Both the position numbers and the translations under genes were made by a program. The notes under the pieces are model-generated. The model was not told the DNA's origin. It ran no database searches and saw only the letters and a program-made list of their open reading frames with translations. A stretch of 64,000 nt of DNA from Cavia porcellus (taxonomy: Eukaryota > Chordata > Mammalia > Rodentia > Caviidae). Shown here piece by piece: positions 26,384 to 41,588 of the stretch; position 1 is the stretch's first letter, and every line of letters starts with the position of its first letter. The stretch is from positions 62,001 to 126,000 of the forward strand of contig NW_026947627.1 of the NCBI RefSeq assembly GCF_034190915.1, read 5' to 3'.

Positions 26384-29263
26384 ACCACCCCGTGATGTTT
26401 TTCTCACTCCTACTAGTGTATCTGATGTAACACACACCCATACAATGCGCACCACCCCGTGATGTTTTTCTCACTCCTACTAGTGAATCTGATGTAACAC
26501 ACACCCATACAATGCGCACCACCCCGTGATGATTTTCTCACTCCTACTAGTGAATGTGATGTAACACACACCCAAACAATGCGCACCACCCCGTGATGTT
26601 TTTCTCACTCCTACTAGTGAATCTGATGTAACACACACCCATACAATGCGCACAACCCCGTGATGTTTTTCTGACTCCTACTAGTGAATGTGATGTAACA
26701 CACACCCATACAAGGCGCACCACCCCGTGATGTTTTTCTCACTGCTACTAGTGAATGTAATGTAACACACACCCATACAATGCGCACCACCCCGTGATGT
26801 TTTTCTCACTGCTACTAGTGTATGTATTGTAACACACACCCATACAATGCGCACCACCCCGTGCTGTTTTTCTCACTCCTACTAGTGAATCTAATGTAAC
26901 ACACAACCATACAATGCGCACCACCCCGTGATGTTTTTCTCACTCCTACTAGTGAATCTAATGTAACACACACCCATACAATGCGCACCACCCCGTGATG
27001 TTTTTCTCACTGCTACTAGTGAATCAAATGTAACACACACCCATACAATGCGCACCACCACGTGATGTTTTTCTCACTGCTACTAGTGAATGTAATGTAA
27101 CACACACCCATACAATGCGCACCATCCCGTGATGTTTTTCTCACTCCTACTAGTGAATGTAATGTAACACACACCCATACAATGCGAACCACCCCGTGAT
27201 GTTTTTCTCACTGCTACTAGTGAATGTAATGTAACACACACCCATACAATGCGCACCACCCCATGATGTTTTTCTCACTGCTACTAGTGAATGTAATGTA
27301 ACACACACCCATACAATGCGCACCACCCCGTGATGTTTTTCTCACTCCTACTAGTGAATCTAATGTAACACACACCCATACAATGCGCACCACCCCGTGA
27401 TGTTTTTCTCACTCCTACTAGTGAATCTAATGTAACACACACCCATACAATGCGCACCACCCCGTGATGTTTTTCTCACTCCTACTAGTGAATGTAATGT
27501 AACACACACCCATACAATGCGCACCACCCCGTGATGTTTTTCTCACTCCTACTAGAGGATGTAATGTAACACACACCCATACAATGCGCACCACCCCGTG
27601 ATGTTTTTCTCACTCCTACTAGTGAATCTAATGTAACACACACCCATACAATGCGCACCACCCCGTGATGTTTTTCTCACTCCTACTAGTGAATGTAATG
27701 TAACACACACCCATACAATGCGCACTACCCCGTGATGTTTTTCTCACTCCTACTAGTGAATCTGATGTAACACACACCCATACAAAGTGCACCACCCCGT
27801 GATGTTTTTCTCACTCCTACTAGTGAATCTGATGTAACACACACCCATACAATGCGCACCACCCCGTGATGTTTTTCTCACTCCTACTAGTGAATCTGAT
27901 GTAACACACACCCATACAATGCGCACCACCCCGTGATGTTTTTCTCACTCCTACTAGTGAATGTGATGTAACACACACCCATACAATGCGCACCACCCCG
28001 TGATGTTTTTCTCACTCCTACTAGTGAATGTAATGTAACACACACCCAAACAATGCGCACCACCCCGTGATGTTTTTTTCACTCCTACTAGTGAATCTAA
28101 TGTAACACACACCCATACAATGCGCACCACCCCGTGATGTTTTTCTCACTCCTACTAGTAAATGTAATGTAACACACACCCATACAATGCGCACCACCCC
28201 GTGATGTTTTTCTCAGTGGTACTAGTGAATCTAATGTAACACACACCCATACAATGCGCACCACCCCGTGATGTTTTTCTCACTCCTACTAGTGAATCTG
28301 ATGTAACACACACCCATACAATGCGCACCACCCCGTGATGATTTTCTCACTCCTACTAGTGAATGTGATGTAACACACACCCATACAATGCGCACCACCC
28401 CGTGATGTTTTTCTCACTCCTACTAGTGAATGTAATGTAACACACACCCAAACAATGCGCACCACCCCGTGATGTTTTTCTCACTCCTACTAGTGAATCT
28501 GATGTAACACACACACATACAATGCGCACCACCCCGTGATGTTTTTCTCACTCCTACTAGTGAATGTGATGTAACACACACCCATACAATGCGCACCACC
28601 CCGTGATGTTTTTCTCACTCCTACTAGTGAATGTAATGTAACACACACCCAAACAATGCGCAACACCCCGTGATGATTTTCTCACTCCTACTAGTGAATG
28701 TAATGTAACACACACCCAAACAATGCGCACCACCCCGTGATGTTTTTCTCACTCCTACTAGTGAATCTAATGTAACACACACCCATACAATGCGCACCAC
28801 CCCATGATGTTTTTCTCACTCCTACTAGTGAATCTAATGTAACAACACCCATACAATGCGCACCACCCCGTGATGTTTTTCTCACTCCTACTAGTGAATG
28901 TAATGTAACACACACCCATACAATGCGCACCACCCCGTGATGTTTTTCTCACTCCCACTAGTGAATCTAATGTAACACACACCCATACAATGCGCACCAC
29001 CCCGTGATGTTTTTCTCACTCCCACTAGTGAATCTAATGTAACACATACCCATACAATGCGCACCACCCCGTGATGTTTTTCTCACTCCCACTAGTGAAT
29101 CTAATGTAACACACACACATGCAATGCGCACCACCGCGTGATGTTTTTCTCACTCCTACTAGTGAATCTGATGTAACACACACCCATGCAATGCGCACCA
29201 CCCCGTGATGTTTTTCTCACTGCTACTAGTGAATGTAATGTAACACACACCCATACAATGCGC
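26384..29263 (+). repeat. Domain 3 higher-order repeat, copy E (43 monomers)
   Basis: The copy starts with the GTGTATCTGATG marker monomer (marker at 26421) and ends before the next one (29301). Its 2880 bases equal 43 x 67 minus 1, with one 66-bp monomer (28839). The order is GATGATTTT, CCCAAACAATG, GCGCACAACC with TCTGACTCC (26671), ACAAGGCGC, GTGTATGTATTG, CCCCGTGCTG, ACAACCATAC, CCCCATGATG, TAGAGGATG, ACAAAGTGC, GTGGTACTAG (28214), then CTCCCACTAG from 28929. It lacks the GATATTTTT monomer that usually sits before the marker. Confidence 0.88.
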
Positions 29264-32210
29264 ACCACCCCGTGATGTTTTTCTCACTCCTACTAGTGTA
29301 TCTGATGTAACACACACCCATACAATGCGCACCACCCCGTGATGTTTTTCTCACTCCTACTAGTGAATCTGATGTAACACACACCCATACAATGCGCACC
29401 ACCCCGTGATGATTTTCTCACTCCTACTAGTGAATGTGATGTAACACACACCCATACAATGCGCACAACCCCGTGATGTTTTTCTGACTCCTACTAGTGA
29501 ATGTGATGTAACACACACCCATACAAGGCGCACCACCCCGTGATGTTTTTCTCATTGCTACTAGTGAATGTAATGTAACACACACCCATACAATGCGCAC
29601 CACCCCGTGATGTTTTTCTCACTGCTACTAGTGTATGTATTGTAACACACACCCATACAATGCGCACCACCCCGTGCTGTTTTTCTCACTCCTACTAGTG
29701 AATCTAATGTAACACACAACCATACAATGCGCACCACACCGTGATGTTTTTCTCACTCCTACTAGTGAATCTAATGTAACACACACCCATACAATGCGCA
29801 CCACCCCGTGATGTTTTTCTCACTGCTACTAGTTAATCTAATGTAACACACACCCATACAATGCGCACCACCCCGTGATGTTTTTCTCACTGCTACTAGT
29901 GAATGTAATGTAACACACACCCATACAATGCGCACCACCCCGTGATGTTTTTCTCACTCCTACTAGTGAATGTAATGTAACACACACCCATACAATGCGC
30001 ACCACCCTGTGATGTTTTTCTCACTGCTACTAGTGAATGTAATGTAACACACACCCATACAATGCGCACCACCCCATGATGTTTTTCTCACTGCTACTAG
30101 TGAATGTAATGTAACACACACCCATACAATGCGCACCACCCCGTGATGTTTTTCTCACTCCTACTAGTGAATCTAATGTAACACACACCCATACAATGCG
30201 CACCACCCCGGGATGTTTTTCTCACTCCTACTAGTGAATCTAATGTAACACACACCCATACAATGCGCACCACCCCGTGATGTTTTTCTCACTCCTACTA
30301 GTGAATGTAATGTAACACACACCCATACAATGCGCACCACCCCGTGATGTTTTTCTCACTCCTACTAGAGGATGTAATGTAAAACACACCCATACAATGC
30401 GCACCACCCCGTGATGTTTTTCTCACTCCTACTAGTGAATCTAATGTAACACACACCCATACAATGCGCACCACCCCGTGATGTTTTTCTCACTCCTACT
30501 AGTGAATGTGATGTAACACACACCCATACAATGCGCACTACCCCGTGATGTTTTTATCACTCCTACTAGTGAATCTGATGTAACACACACCCATACAAAG
30601 CGCACCACCCCGTGATGTTTTTCTCACTCCTACTAGTGAATCTGATGTAACACACACCCATACAATGCGCACCACCCCGTGATGATTTTCTCACTCCTAC
30701 TAGTGAATGTGATGTAACACACACCCATACAATGCGCACCACCCCGTGATGTTTTTCTCACTCCTACTAGTGAATGTAATGTAACACACACCCATACAAT
30801 GCGCACCACCCCGTGATGTTTTTCTCACTCCTACTAGTGAATCTGATGTAACACACACCCATACAATGCGCACCACCCCGTGATGTTTTTCTCACTCCTA
30901 CTAGTGAATGTGATGTAACACACACCCATACAATGCGCACCACCCCGTGATGTTTTTCTCACTCCTACTAGTGAATGTAATGTAACACACACCCAAACAA
31001 TGCGCACCACCCCGTGATGTTTTTCTCACTCCTACTAGTGAATCTAATGTAACACACACCCATACAATGCGCACCACCCCGTGATGTTTTTCTCACTCCT
31101 ACTAGTAAATGTAATGTAACACACACCCATACAATGCGCACCACCCCGTGATGTTTTTCTCAGTGGTACTAGTGAATCTAATGTAACACACACCCATACA
31201 ATGCGCACCACCCCGTGATGTTTTTCTCACTCCTACTAGTGAATCTGATGTAACACACACCCATACAATGCGCACCACCCCGTGATGATTTTCTCACTCC
31301 TACTAGTGAATGTGATGTAACACACACCCATACAATGCGCACCACCCCGTGATGTTTTTCTCACTCCTACTAGTGAATGTAATGTAACACACACCCAAAC
31401 AATGCGCACCACCCCGTGATGTTTTTCTCACTCCTACTAGTGAATCTGATGTAACACACACCCATACAATGCGCACCACCCCGTGATGTTTTTCTCACTC
31501 CTACTAGTGAATGTGATGTAACACACACCCATACAATGCGCACCACCCCGTGATGTTTTTCTCACTCCTACTAGTGAATGTAATGTAACACACACCCAAA
31601 CAATGCGCACCACCCCGTGATGATTTTCTCACTCCTACTAGTGAATGTAATGTAACACACACCCAAACAATGCGCACCACCCCGTGATGTTTTTCTCACT
31701 CCTACTAGTGAATCTAATGTAACACACACCCATACAATGCGCACCACCCCGTGATGTTTTTCTCACTCCTACTAGTGAATCTAATGTAACAACACCCATA
31801 CAATGCGCACCACCCCGTGATGTTTTTCTCACTCCTACTAGTGAATGTAATGTAACACACACCCATACAATGCGCACCACCCCGTGATGTTTTTCTCACT
31901 CCCACTAGTGAATCTAATGTAACACACACCCATACAATGCGCACCACCCCGTGATGTTTTTCTCACTCCCACTAGTGAATCTAATGTAACACATACCCAT
32001 ACAATGCGCACCACCCCGTGATGTTTTTCTCACTCCCACTAGTGAATCTAATGTAACACACACACATGCAATGCGCACCACCCCGTGATGTTTTTCTCAC
32101 TCCCACTAGTGAATGTAATGTAACACACACCCATGCAATGCGCACCACCCCGTGATGTTTTTCTCACTGCTACTAGTGAATGTAATGTAACACACACCCA
32201 TACAATGCGC
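29264..32210 (+). repeat. Domain 3 higher-order repeat, copy F (44 monomers)
   Basis: The copy is 2947 bp, or 44 x 67 minus 1, with its 66-bp monomer at 31786. It follows copy E landmark by landmark but lost one monomer before TCTGACTCC (29484) and has two more after ACAAAGCGC (near 30597). The net gain is one monomer. Its CTCCCACTAG block starts at 31876, against 28929 in E, an offset of 2947. Private changes include CCCCGGGATG near 30207 and TTTTTATCACTCC near 30550. The next unit starts without the GTGTATCTGATG marker, so the two-copy run ends here. Confidence 0.87.
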
Positions 32211-35200
32211 ACCACACCGTGATATTTTTCTCACTCCTACTAGTGAATCTAATGTAACACACACCCATACAATGCGCACCACCCCGTGATGTTTTTCTCA
32301 CTCCTACTATTGAATGTAATGCAACACACACCCATACAATGCGCACCACCCCGTGATGTTTTTCTCACTGCTACTAGTGAATGTAATGTAACACACACCC
32401 ATACAATGCGCACCACCCCGTGATGTTTTTCTCACTGCTACTAGTGAATCTAATGTAACACACACCCATACAATGCGCACCACCCCGTGATGTTTTTCTC
32501 ACTGCTACTAGTGAATCTAATGTAACACACACCCATACAATGCGCACCACCCCGTGATGTTTTTCTCACTGCTACTAGTGAATCTAATATAACACACACC
32601 CATACAAGGCGCACCACCCCGTGATGTTTTTCTCACTGCTACTAGTGAATGTAATGTAACACACACCCATACAATGTGCACCACCCCGTGATGTTTTTCT
32701 CACTGCTACTAGTGTATGTATTGTAACACACAACCCTACAATGCGCACCACCCCGTGATGTTTTTCTCACTCCTACTAGTGAATCTAATGTAACACACAC
32801 CCATACAATGCGCACCACCCCGTGATGTTTTTTCACACCTACTAGTGAATCTAATGTAACACACACCCATACAATGCGCACCACCCCGTGATGTTTTTCT
32901 CACTCCTACTAGTGAATCTAATGTAACACACACCCATACAATGCGCACCACCCCGTGATGTTTTTCTCACTCCTACTAGTGAATCTAATGTAACACACAC
33001 CCATACAATGCGCACCACCCCGTGATGTTTTTCTCACTCCTACTAGTGAATCTAATGTAACACACACCCATACAATGCGCACCACCCCGTGATGTTTTTG
33101 TCACTCCTACTAGTGAATCTAATGTAACACACACCCATACAATGCGCACCACCCCGTGATGTTTTTCTCACTCCTACTAGTGAATCTAACGTAACACACA
33201 CCCATACAATGCGCACCACCCCGTGATGATTTTCTCACTCCTACTAGTGAATCTAATGTAACACACACCCATACAATGCGCACCACCCCGTGATGTTTTT
33301 CTCACTGCTACTAGTGAATCTCACGTAACACACACCCATACAAGGCGCACCACCCTGTGATGTTTTTCTCACTGCTACTAGTCAATCTAACGTAACACAC
33401 ACCCATACAAGGCGCACCACCCCGTGATGTTTTTCTCACTCCTACTAGTGAATCTAATGTAACACACACCCATACAAGGCGCACCACCCCGTGATGTTTT
33501 TCTCACTCCTACTAGTGAATCTAATGTAACACACACCCATACAAGGCGCACCACCCCGTGATGTTTTTCTCACTCCTACTAGTGAATCTAATGTAACACA
33601 CACCCATACAATGCGCACCACCCCGTGATGTTTATCTCACTCCTACTAGTGAACCTAATGTAACTCACACCCATACAATGCGCACCACCCCGTGATGTTT
33701 TTCTCACTGCTACTAGTGAATGTAATGTAACACACACCCATACAATGCGAACCACCCCGTGATGTTTTTCTCACTGCTACTAGTGAATCTAATGTAACAC
33801 TCACCCATACAATGCGAACCACCCCGTGATGTTTTTCTCACTGCTACTAGTGAATCTGATGTAACACACACCCATACAATGCGCACCACCCCGTGATGTT
33901 TTTCTCACTGCTACTAGTGAATCTAATGTAACACACACCCATACAATGCGCACCACCCCGTGATGATTTTCTCACTCCTACTAGTGAATGTGATGTAACA
34001 CACACCCATACAATGCGCACCACCCCGTGATGTTTTTCTCACTCCTACTAGTGAATGTGATGTAACACACACCCAAACAATGCGCACCACCCCGTGATGT
34101 TTTTCTCACTCCTACTAGTGAATGTGATGTAACACACACCCATACAATGCGTACCACCCCGTGATGTTTTTCTCACTCCTACTAGTGAATGTAATGTAAC
34201 ACACACCCAAACAATGCGCACCACCCCGTGATGTTTTTCTCACTCCTACTAGTGAATGTAATGTAACACACACCCAAACAATGCGCACCACCCCGTGATG
34301 TTTTTCTCACTCCTACTAGTGAATGTAATGTAACACACACCCAAACAATGCGCACCACCCCGTGATGTTTTTCTCACTCCTACTAGTGAATGTAATGTAA
34401 CACACACCCATACAATGCGCACCACCCCGTGATGTTTTTCTCACTCCTACTAGTGAATCTAATGTAACACACACCCATACAATGCGCACCACCCCGTGAT
34501 GTTTTTCTCACTGCTACTAGTGAACGTAATGTAACACACACCCATACAATGCGCACCACCCCGTGATGTTTTTCTCACTCCTACTAGTGAACGTAATGTA
34601 ACACACACCCATACAATGCGCACCACCCCGTGATGTTTTTCTCACTCCTACTAGTGAATCTGATGTAACACACACCCATACAATGCGCACCACCCCGTGA
34701 TGATTTTCTCACTCCTACTAGTGAATGTGATGTAACACACACCGATACAATGCGCACCACCCCGTGATGTTTTTCTCACTCCTACTAGTGAATGTAATGT
34801 AACGCACACCCAAACAATGCGCACCACCCCGTGATGTTTTTCTCACTCCAACTAGTGAATCTAATGTAACACAAACCCATACAATGCGCACCACCCCGTG
34901 ATGTTTTTCTCACTCCTACTAGTGAATGTGATGTAACACACACCCATACAATGCGCACCAAACCGTGATGTTTTTCTCACTCCTACTAGTGTATGTAATG
35001 TAACACACACCCACACAATGCGCACCACCCCGTGATGTTTTTCTCACTCCTACTAGTGAATCTAATGTAACACACACCCATACAATGCGCACCACCCCGT
35101 GATGTTTTTCTCACTCCTACTAGTGAATCTAATGTAACACACACCCATACAATGCGCACCACCCCGTGATGTTTTTCTCACTCCTACTAGTGAATCTAAT

Positions 35201-36028
35201 GTAACACACACCCATACAATGCGCACCACCCCGTGATGTTTTTCTCACTACTACTAGTGAATCTGATGTAACACACACCCATACAATGCGCACCACCCCG
35301 TGATGTTTTTCTCACTCCTACTAGTGAATCTAATGTAACACACACCCATACAATGCGCACCACACCGTGATGTTTTTCTCACTCCTACTAGTGAATGTAA
35401 TGTAACACACACCCATACAATGCGCACCACCCCGTGATGTTTTTCTCACTCCTACTAGAGGATGTAATGTAACACACACCCATACAATGCGCACCACCCC
35501 GTGATGTTTTTCTCACTCCTACTAGTGAATCTAATGTAACACACACCCATACAATGCGCACCACCCCGTGATGTTTTTCTCACTCCTACTAGTGCATCTA
35601 ATGTAACACACACCCATACAATGCGCACCACCCCATGATGTTTTTCTCACTCCTACTAGTGAATCTAATGTAACACACACCCATACAATGCGCACCACCC
35701 CGTGATGTTTTTCTCACTCCCACTAGTGAATCTAATGTAACACACACACATGCAATGCGCACCACCCCGTGATGTTTTTCTCACTCCCACTAGTGAATGT
35801 AATGTAACACACACCCATGCAATGCGCACCACCCCGTGATGTTTTTCTCACTGCTACTAGTGAATGTAATGTAACACACACCCATACAATGCGCACCACC
35901 CCGTGATGTTTTTCTCACTCCTACTAGTGAATCTAATGTAACACACACCCATACAATGCGCACCACAACGTGATGTTTTTCTCACTGGTACTAATGAATG
36001 TAATGTAACACACACCCATACAATGCGC
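32211..36028 (+). repeat. Mosaic segment of 57 monomers between domains 3 and 4
   Basis: The segment is 3818 bp, or 57 x 67 minus 1, with a 66-bp monomer of the T-run type at 32824. It opens with a GATATTTTT monomer but no marker monomer follows. It holds runs not seen elsewhere in this window: four near-consensus monomers at 32890-33157, four consecutive ACAAGGCGC monomers (33342, 33409, 33476, 33543), and several CCCAAACAATG monomers in a row (34.05-34.35 kb). Unique changes such as AATCTCACG and GTCAATCTAACG are scattered through it. Pieces recur as rearranged blocks: 32.7-33.2 kb and 34.7-36.0 kb are joined near 44.5-46.2 and 58.7-60.4 kb. No gene or foreign sequence is present. Confidence 0.8.
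32824..32842 (+). repeat. T-run and CTCACT allele (66-bp monomer)
   Basis: GATGTTTTTTCACACCTAC stands where other monomers have a T5 run followed by CTCACTCC, one base longer. It is found at 32824, 44613 and 58814 only. The last two are 14,201 bases apart. It marks the segment that was moved from the mosaic region into the long c blocks. Confidence 0.93.
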
Positions 36029-38105
36029 ACCACCCCGTGATGTTTTTCTCACTCCTACTAGTGTATCTGATGTAACACACACCCATACAATGCGCACCAC
36101 CCCGTGATGTTTTTCTCACTCCTACTAGTGAATCTGATGTAACACACACCCATACAATGCGCACCACCCCGTGATGATTTTCTCACTCCTACTAGTGAAT
36201 GTGATGTAACACACACCCAAACAATGCGCACCACCCCGTGATGTTTTTCTCACTCCTACTAGTGAATCTGATGTAACACACACCCATACAATGCGCACAA
36301 CCCCGTGATGTTTTTCTGACTCCTACTAGTGAATGTGATGTAACACACACCCATACAAGGCGCACCACCCCGTGATGTTTTTCTCACTGCTACTAGTGAA
36401 TGTAATGTAACACACACCCATACAATGCGCACCACCCCGTGATGTTTTTCTTACTGCTACTAGTGTATGTATTGTAACACACACCCATACAATGCGCACC
36501 ACCCCGTGCTGTTTTTCTCACTCCTACTAGTGAATCTAATGTAACACACAACCATACAATGCGCACCACCCCGTGATGTTTTTCTCACTCCTACTAGTGA
36601 ATCTAATGTAACACACACCCATACAATGCGCACCACCCCGTGATGTTTTTCTCACTGCTACTAGTTAATCTGATGTAACACACACCCATACAATGCGCAC
36701 CACCCCGTGATGTTTTTCTCACTGCTACTAGTGAATGTAATGTAACACACACCCATACAATGCGCACCACCCCGTGATGTTTTTCTCACTCCTACTAGTG
36801 AATGTAATGTAACACACACCCATACAATGCGCACCACCCCGTGATGTTTTTCTCACTGCTACTAGTGAATGTAATGTAACACACACCCATACAATGCGCA
36901 CCACCCCATGATGTTTTTCTCACTGCTACTAGTGAATGTAATGTAACACACACCCATACAATGCGCACCACCCCGTGATGTTTTTCTCACTCCTACTAGT
37001 GAATCTAATGTAACACACACCCATACAATGCGCACCACCCCGTGATGTTTTTCTCACTCCTACTAGTGAATCTAATGTAACACACACCCATACAATGCGC
37101 ACCACCCCGTGATGTTTTTCTCACTCCTACTAGTGAATGTAATGTAACACACACCCATACAATGCGCACCACCCCGTGATGTTTTTCTCACTCCTACTAG
37201 AGGATGTAATGTAACACACACCCATACAATGCGCACCACCCCGTGATGTTTTTCTCACTCCTACTAGTGAATCTAATGTAACACACACCCATACAATGCC
37301 CACCACCCCGTGATGTTTTTCTCACTCCTACTAGTGAATGTGATGTAACACACACCCATACAATGCGCACTACCCCGTGATGTTTTTCTCACTCCTACTA
37401 GTGAATCTGATGTAACACACACCCATACAAAGCGCACCACCCCGTGATGTTTTTCTCACTCCTACTAGTGAATCTAATGTAACACACACCCATACAATGC
37501 GCACCACCCCGTGATGTTTTTCTCACTCCTACTAGTGCATCTAATGTAACACACACCCATACAATGCGCACCACCCCATGATGTTTTTCTCACTCCTACT
37601 AGTGAATCTAATGTAACACACACCCATACAATGCGCACCACCCCGTGATGTTTTTCTCACTCCCACTAGTGAATCTAATGTAACACACACACATGCAATG
37701 CGCACCACCCCGTGATGTTTTTCTCACTCCCACTAGTGAATGTAATGTAACACACACCCATGCAATGCGCACCACCCCGTGATGTTTTTCTCACTGCTAC
37801 TAGTGAATGTAATGTAACACACACCCATACAATGCGCACCACACCGTGATATTTTTCTCACTCCTACTAGTGAATCTAATGTAACACACACCCATACAAT
37901 GCGCACCACCCCGTGATGTTTTTCTCACTCCTACTAGTGAATGTAATGTAACACACACCCATACAATGCGCACCACCCCGTGATGTTTTTCTCACTCCTA
38001 CTAGTGAATCTAATGTAACACACACCCATACAATGCGCACCACCCCGTGATGTTTTTCTCACTGGTACTAGTGAATGTAATGTAACACACACCCATACAA
38101 TGCGC
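36029..38105 (+). repeat. Domain 4 block 1, type a (31 monomers)
   Basis: The block is 2077 bp, exactly 31 x 67. It opens with the GTGTATCTGATG marker (36066), then GATGATTTT, CCCAAACAATG, GCGCACAACC with TCTGACTCC, ACAAGGCGC, TTTTTCTTACTG with GTGTATGTATTG (36463), CCCCGTGCTG and ACAACCATAC. The type a signature is AGTTAATCTGATG near 36665. TAGAGGATG is at 37198, and a CTCCCACTAG block and a GATATTTTT monomer close it. Block 4 (46277) has the same length and signature, 10,248 bases downstream. Confidence 0.87.
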
Positions 38106-41100
38106 ACCACCCCGTGATGTTTTTCTCACTCCTACTAGTGTATCTGATGTAACACACACCCATACAATGCGCACCACCCCGTGATGTTTTTCTCACTCCT
38201 ACTAGTGAATCTGATGTAACACACACCCATACAATGCGCACCACCCCGTGATGATTTTCTCACTCCTACTAGTGAATGTGATGTAACACACACCCAAACA
38301 ATGCGCACCACCCCGTGATGTTTTTCTCACTCCTACTAGTGAATCTGATGTAACACACACCCATACAATGCGCACAACCCCGTGATGTTTTTCTGACTCC
38401 TACTAGTGAATGTGATGTAACACACACCCATACAAGGCGCACCACCCCGTGATGTTTTTCTCACTGCTACTAGTGAATGTAATGTAACACACACCCATAC
38501 AATGCGCACCACCCCGTGATGTTTTTCTTACTGCTACTAGTGTATGTATTGTAACACACACCCATACAATGCGCACCACCCCGTGATGTTTTTCTCACTC
38601 CTACTAGTGAATCTAATGTAACACACAACCATACAATGCGCACCATCCCATGATGTTTTTCTCACTGCTACTAGTGAATGTAATGTAACACACACCCATA
38701 CAATGAGCACCACCCCGTGATGTTTTTCTCACTCCTACTAGTGAATCTGATGTAACACACACCCATACAATGCGCACAACCCCGTGATGTTTTTCTGACT
38801 CCTACTAGTGAATGTGATGTAACACACACCCATACAAGGCGCACCACCCCGTGATGTTTTTCTCACTCCTACTAGTGAATCTAATGTAACACACACCCAT
38901 ACAATGCGCACCACCCCGTGATGTTTTTCTCACTGCTACTAGTTAATCTAATGTAACACACACCCATACAATGCGCACCACCCCGTGATGTTTTTCTCAC
39001 TGCTACTAGTGAATGTAATGTAACACACACCCATACAATGCGCACCACCCCATGATGTTTTTCTCACTGCTACTAGTGAATGTAATGTAACACACACCCA
39101 TACAATGCGCACCACCCCGTGATGTTTTTCTCACTCCTACTAGTGAATCTAATGTAACACACACCCATACAATGCGCACCACCCCGTGATGTTTTTCTCA
39201 CTCCTACTAGTGAATCTAATGTAACACACACCCATACAATGCGCACCACCCCGTGATGTTTTTCTCACTCCTACTAGTGAATGTAATGTAACACACACCC
39301 ATACAATGCGCACCACCCCGTGATGTTTTTCTCACTCCTACTAGAGGATGTAATGTAACACACACCCATACAATGCGCACCACCCCGTGATGTTTTTCTC
39401 AGTCCTATTAGTGAATCTAATGTAACACACACCCATACAATGCCCACCACCCCGTGATGTTTTTCTCACTCCTACTAGTGAATGTAATGTAACACACACC
39501 CATACAATGCGCACTACCCCGTGATGTTTTTCTCACTCCTACTAGTGAATCTGATGTAACACACACCCATACAAAGCGCACCACCCCGTGATGTTTTTCT
39601 CACTCCTACTAGTGAATCTGATGTAACACACACCCATAAAATGCGCACCACCCCGTGATGATTTTCTCACTCCTACTAGTGAATGTGATGTAACACACAC
39701 CCATACAATGCGCACCACACCGTGATGTTTTTCTCACTCCTACTAGTGAATGTAATGTAACACACACCCATACAATGCGCACCACCCCGTGATGTTTTTC
39801 TCACTCCTACTAGTGAATCTGATGTAACACACACCCATACAATGCGCACCACCCCGTGATGTTTTTCTCACTCCTACTAGTGAATGTGATGTAACACACA
39901 CCCATAAAATGCGCACCACCCCGTGATGTTTTTCTCACTCCTACTAGTGAATGTAATGTAACACACACCCAAACAATGCGCACCACCCCGTGATGTTTTT
40001 CTCACTCCTACTAGTGAATCTAATGTAACACACACCCATACAATGCGCACCACCCCGTGATGTTTTTCTCACTCCTACTAGTAAATGTAATGTAACACAC
40101 ACCCATACAATGCGCACCACCCCGTGATGTTTTTCTCAGTGGTACTAGTGAATCTAATGTAACACACACCCATACAATGCGCACCACCCCGTGATGTTTT
40201 TCTCACTCCTACTAGTGAATCTGATGTAACACACACCCATACAATGCGCACCACCCCGTGATGATTTTCTCACTCCTACTAGTGAATGTGATGTAACACA
40301 CACCCATACAATGCGCACCACCCCGTGATGTTTTTCTCACTCCTACTAGTGAATGTAATGTAACACACACCCAAACAATGCGCACCACCCCGTGATGTTT
40401 TTCTCACTCCTACTAGTGAATCTGATGTAACACACACCCATACAATGCGCACCACCCCGTGATGTTTTTCTCACTCCTACTAGTGAATGTGATGTAAAAC
40501 ACACCCATACAATGCGCACCACCCCGTGATGTTTTTCTCACTCCTACTAGTGAATGTAATGTAACACACACCCAAACAATGCGCACCACCCCGTGATGAT
40601 TTTCTCACTCCTACTAGTGAATGTAATGTAACACACACCCAAACAATGCGCACCACCCCGTGATGTTTTTCTCACTCCTACTAGTGAATCTAATGTAACA
40701 CACACCCATACAATGCGCACCACCCCGTGATGTTTTTCTCACTCCTACTAGTGAATCTAATGTAACAACACCCATACAATGCGCACCACCCCGTGATGTT
40801 TTTCTCACTCCTACTAGTGAATGTAATGTAACACACACCCATACAATGCGCACCACCCCGTGATGTTTTTCTCACTCCTACTAGAGGATGTAATGTAACA
40901 CACACCCATACAATGCGCACCACCCCGTGATGTTTTTCTCACTCCTACTAGTGAATCTAATGTAACACACACCCATACAATGCGCACCACCCCGTGATGT
41001 TTTTCTCACTCCTACTAGTGCATCTAATGTAACACACACCCATACAATGCGCACCACCCCATGATGTTTTTCTCACTCCTACTAGTGAATCTAATGTAAC

Positions 41101-41588
41101 ACACACCCATACAATGCGCACCACCCCGTGATGTTTTTCTCACTCCCACTAGTGAATCTAATGTAACACACACACATGCAATGCGCACCACCCCGTGATG
41201 TTTTTCTCACTCCCACTAGTGAATGTAATGTAACACACACCCATGCAATGCGCACCACACCGTGATGTTTTTCTCACTGCTACTAGTGAATGTAATGTAA
41301 CACACACCCATACAATGCGCACCACACCGTGATATTTTTCTCACTCCTACTAGTGAATCTAATGTAACACACACCCATACAATGCGCACCACCCCGTGAT
41401 GTTTTTCTCACTCCTACTAGTGAATGTAATGTAACACACACCCATACAATGCGCACCACCCCGTGATGTTTTTCTCACTCCTACTAGTGAATCTAATGTA
41501 ACACACACCCATACAATGCGCACCACCCCGTGATGTTTTTCTCACTGGTACTAGTGAATGTAATGTAACACACACCCATACAATGCAC
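38106..41588 (+). repeat. Domain 4 block 2, type b, expanded (52 monomers)
   Basis: The block is 3483 bp, or 52 x 67 minus 1 (66-bp monomer at 40762). The type b signature is CCATCCCATGATG near 38644 followed by CAATGAGCACC near 38700 and a second TCTGACTCC and ACAAGGCGC pair. It has two TAGAGGATG monomers (near 39345 and 40885) and two passages of the core marker order. It thus looks like a 30-monomer b unit enlarged by about 22 monomers. The shorter b blocks at 48354 and 53714 would be the deleted or unexpanded form; which is ancestral is not settled. Confidence 0.83.
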
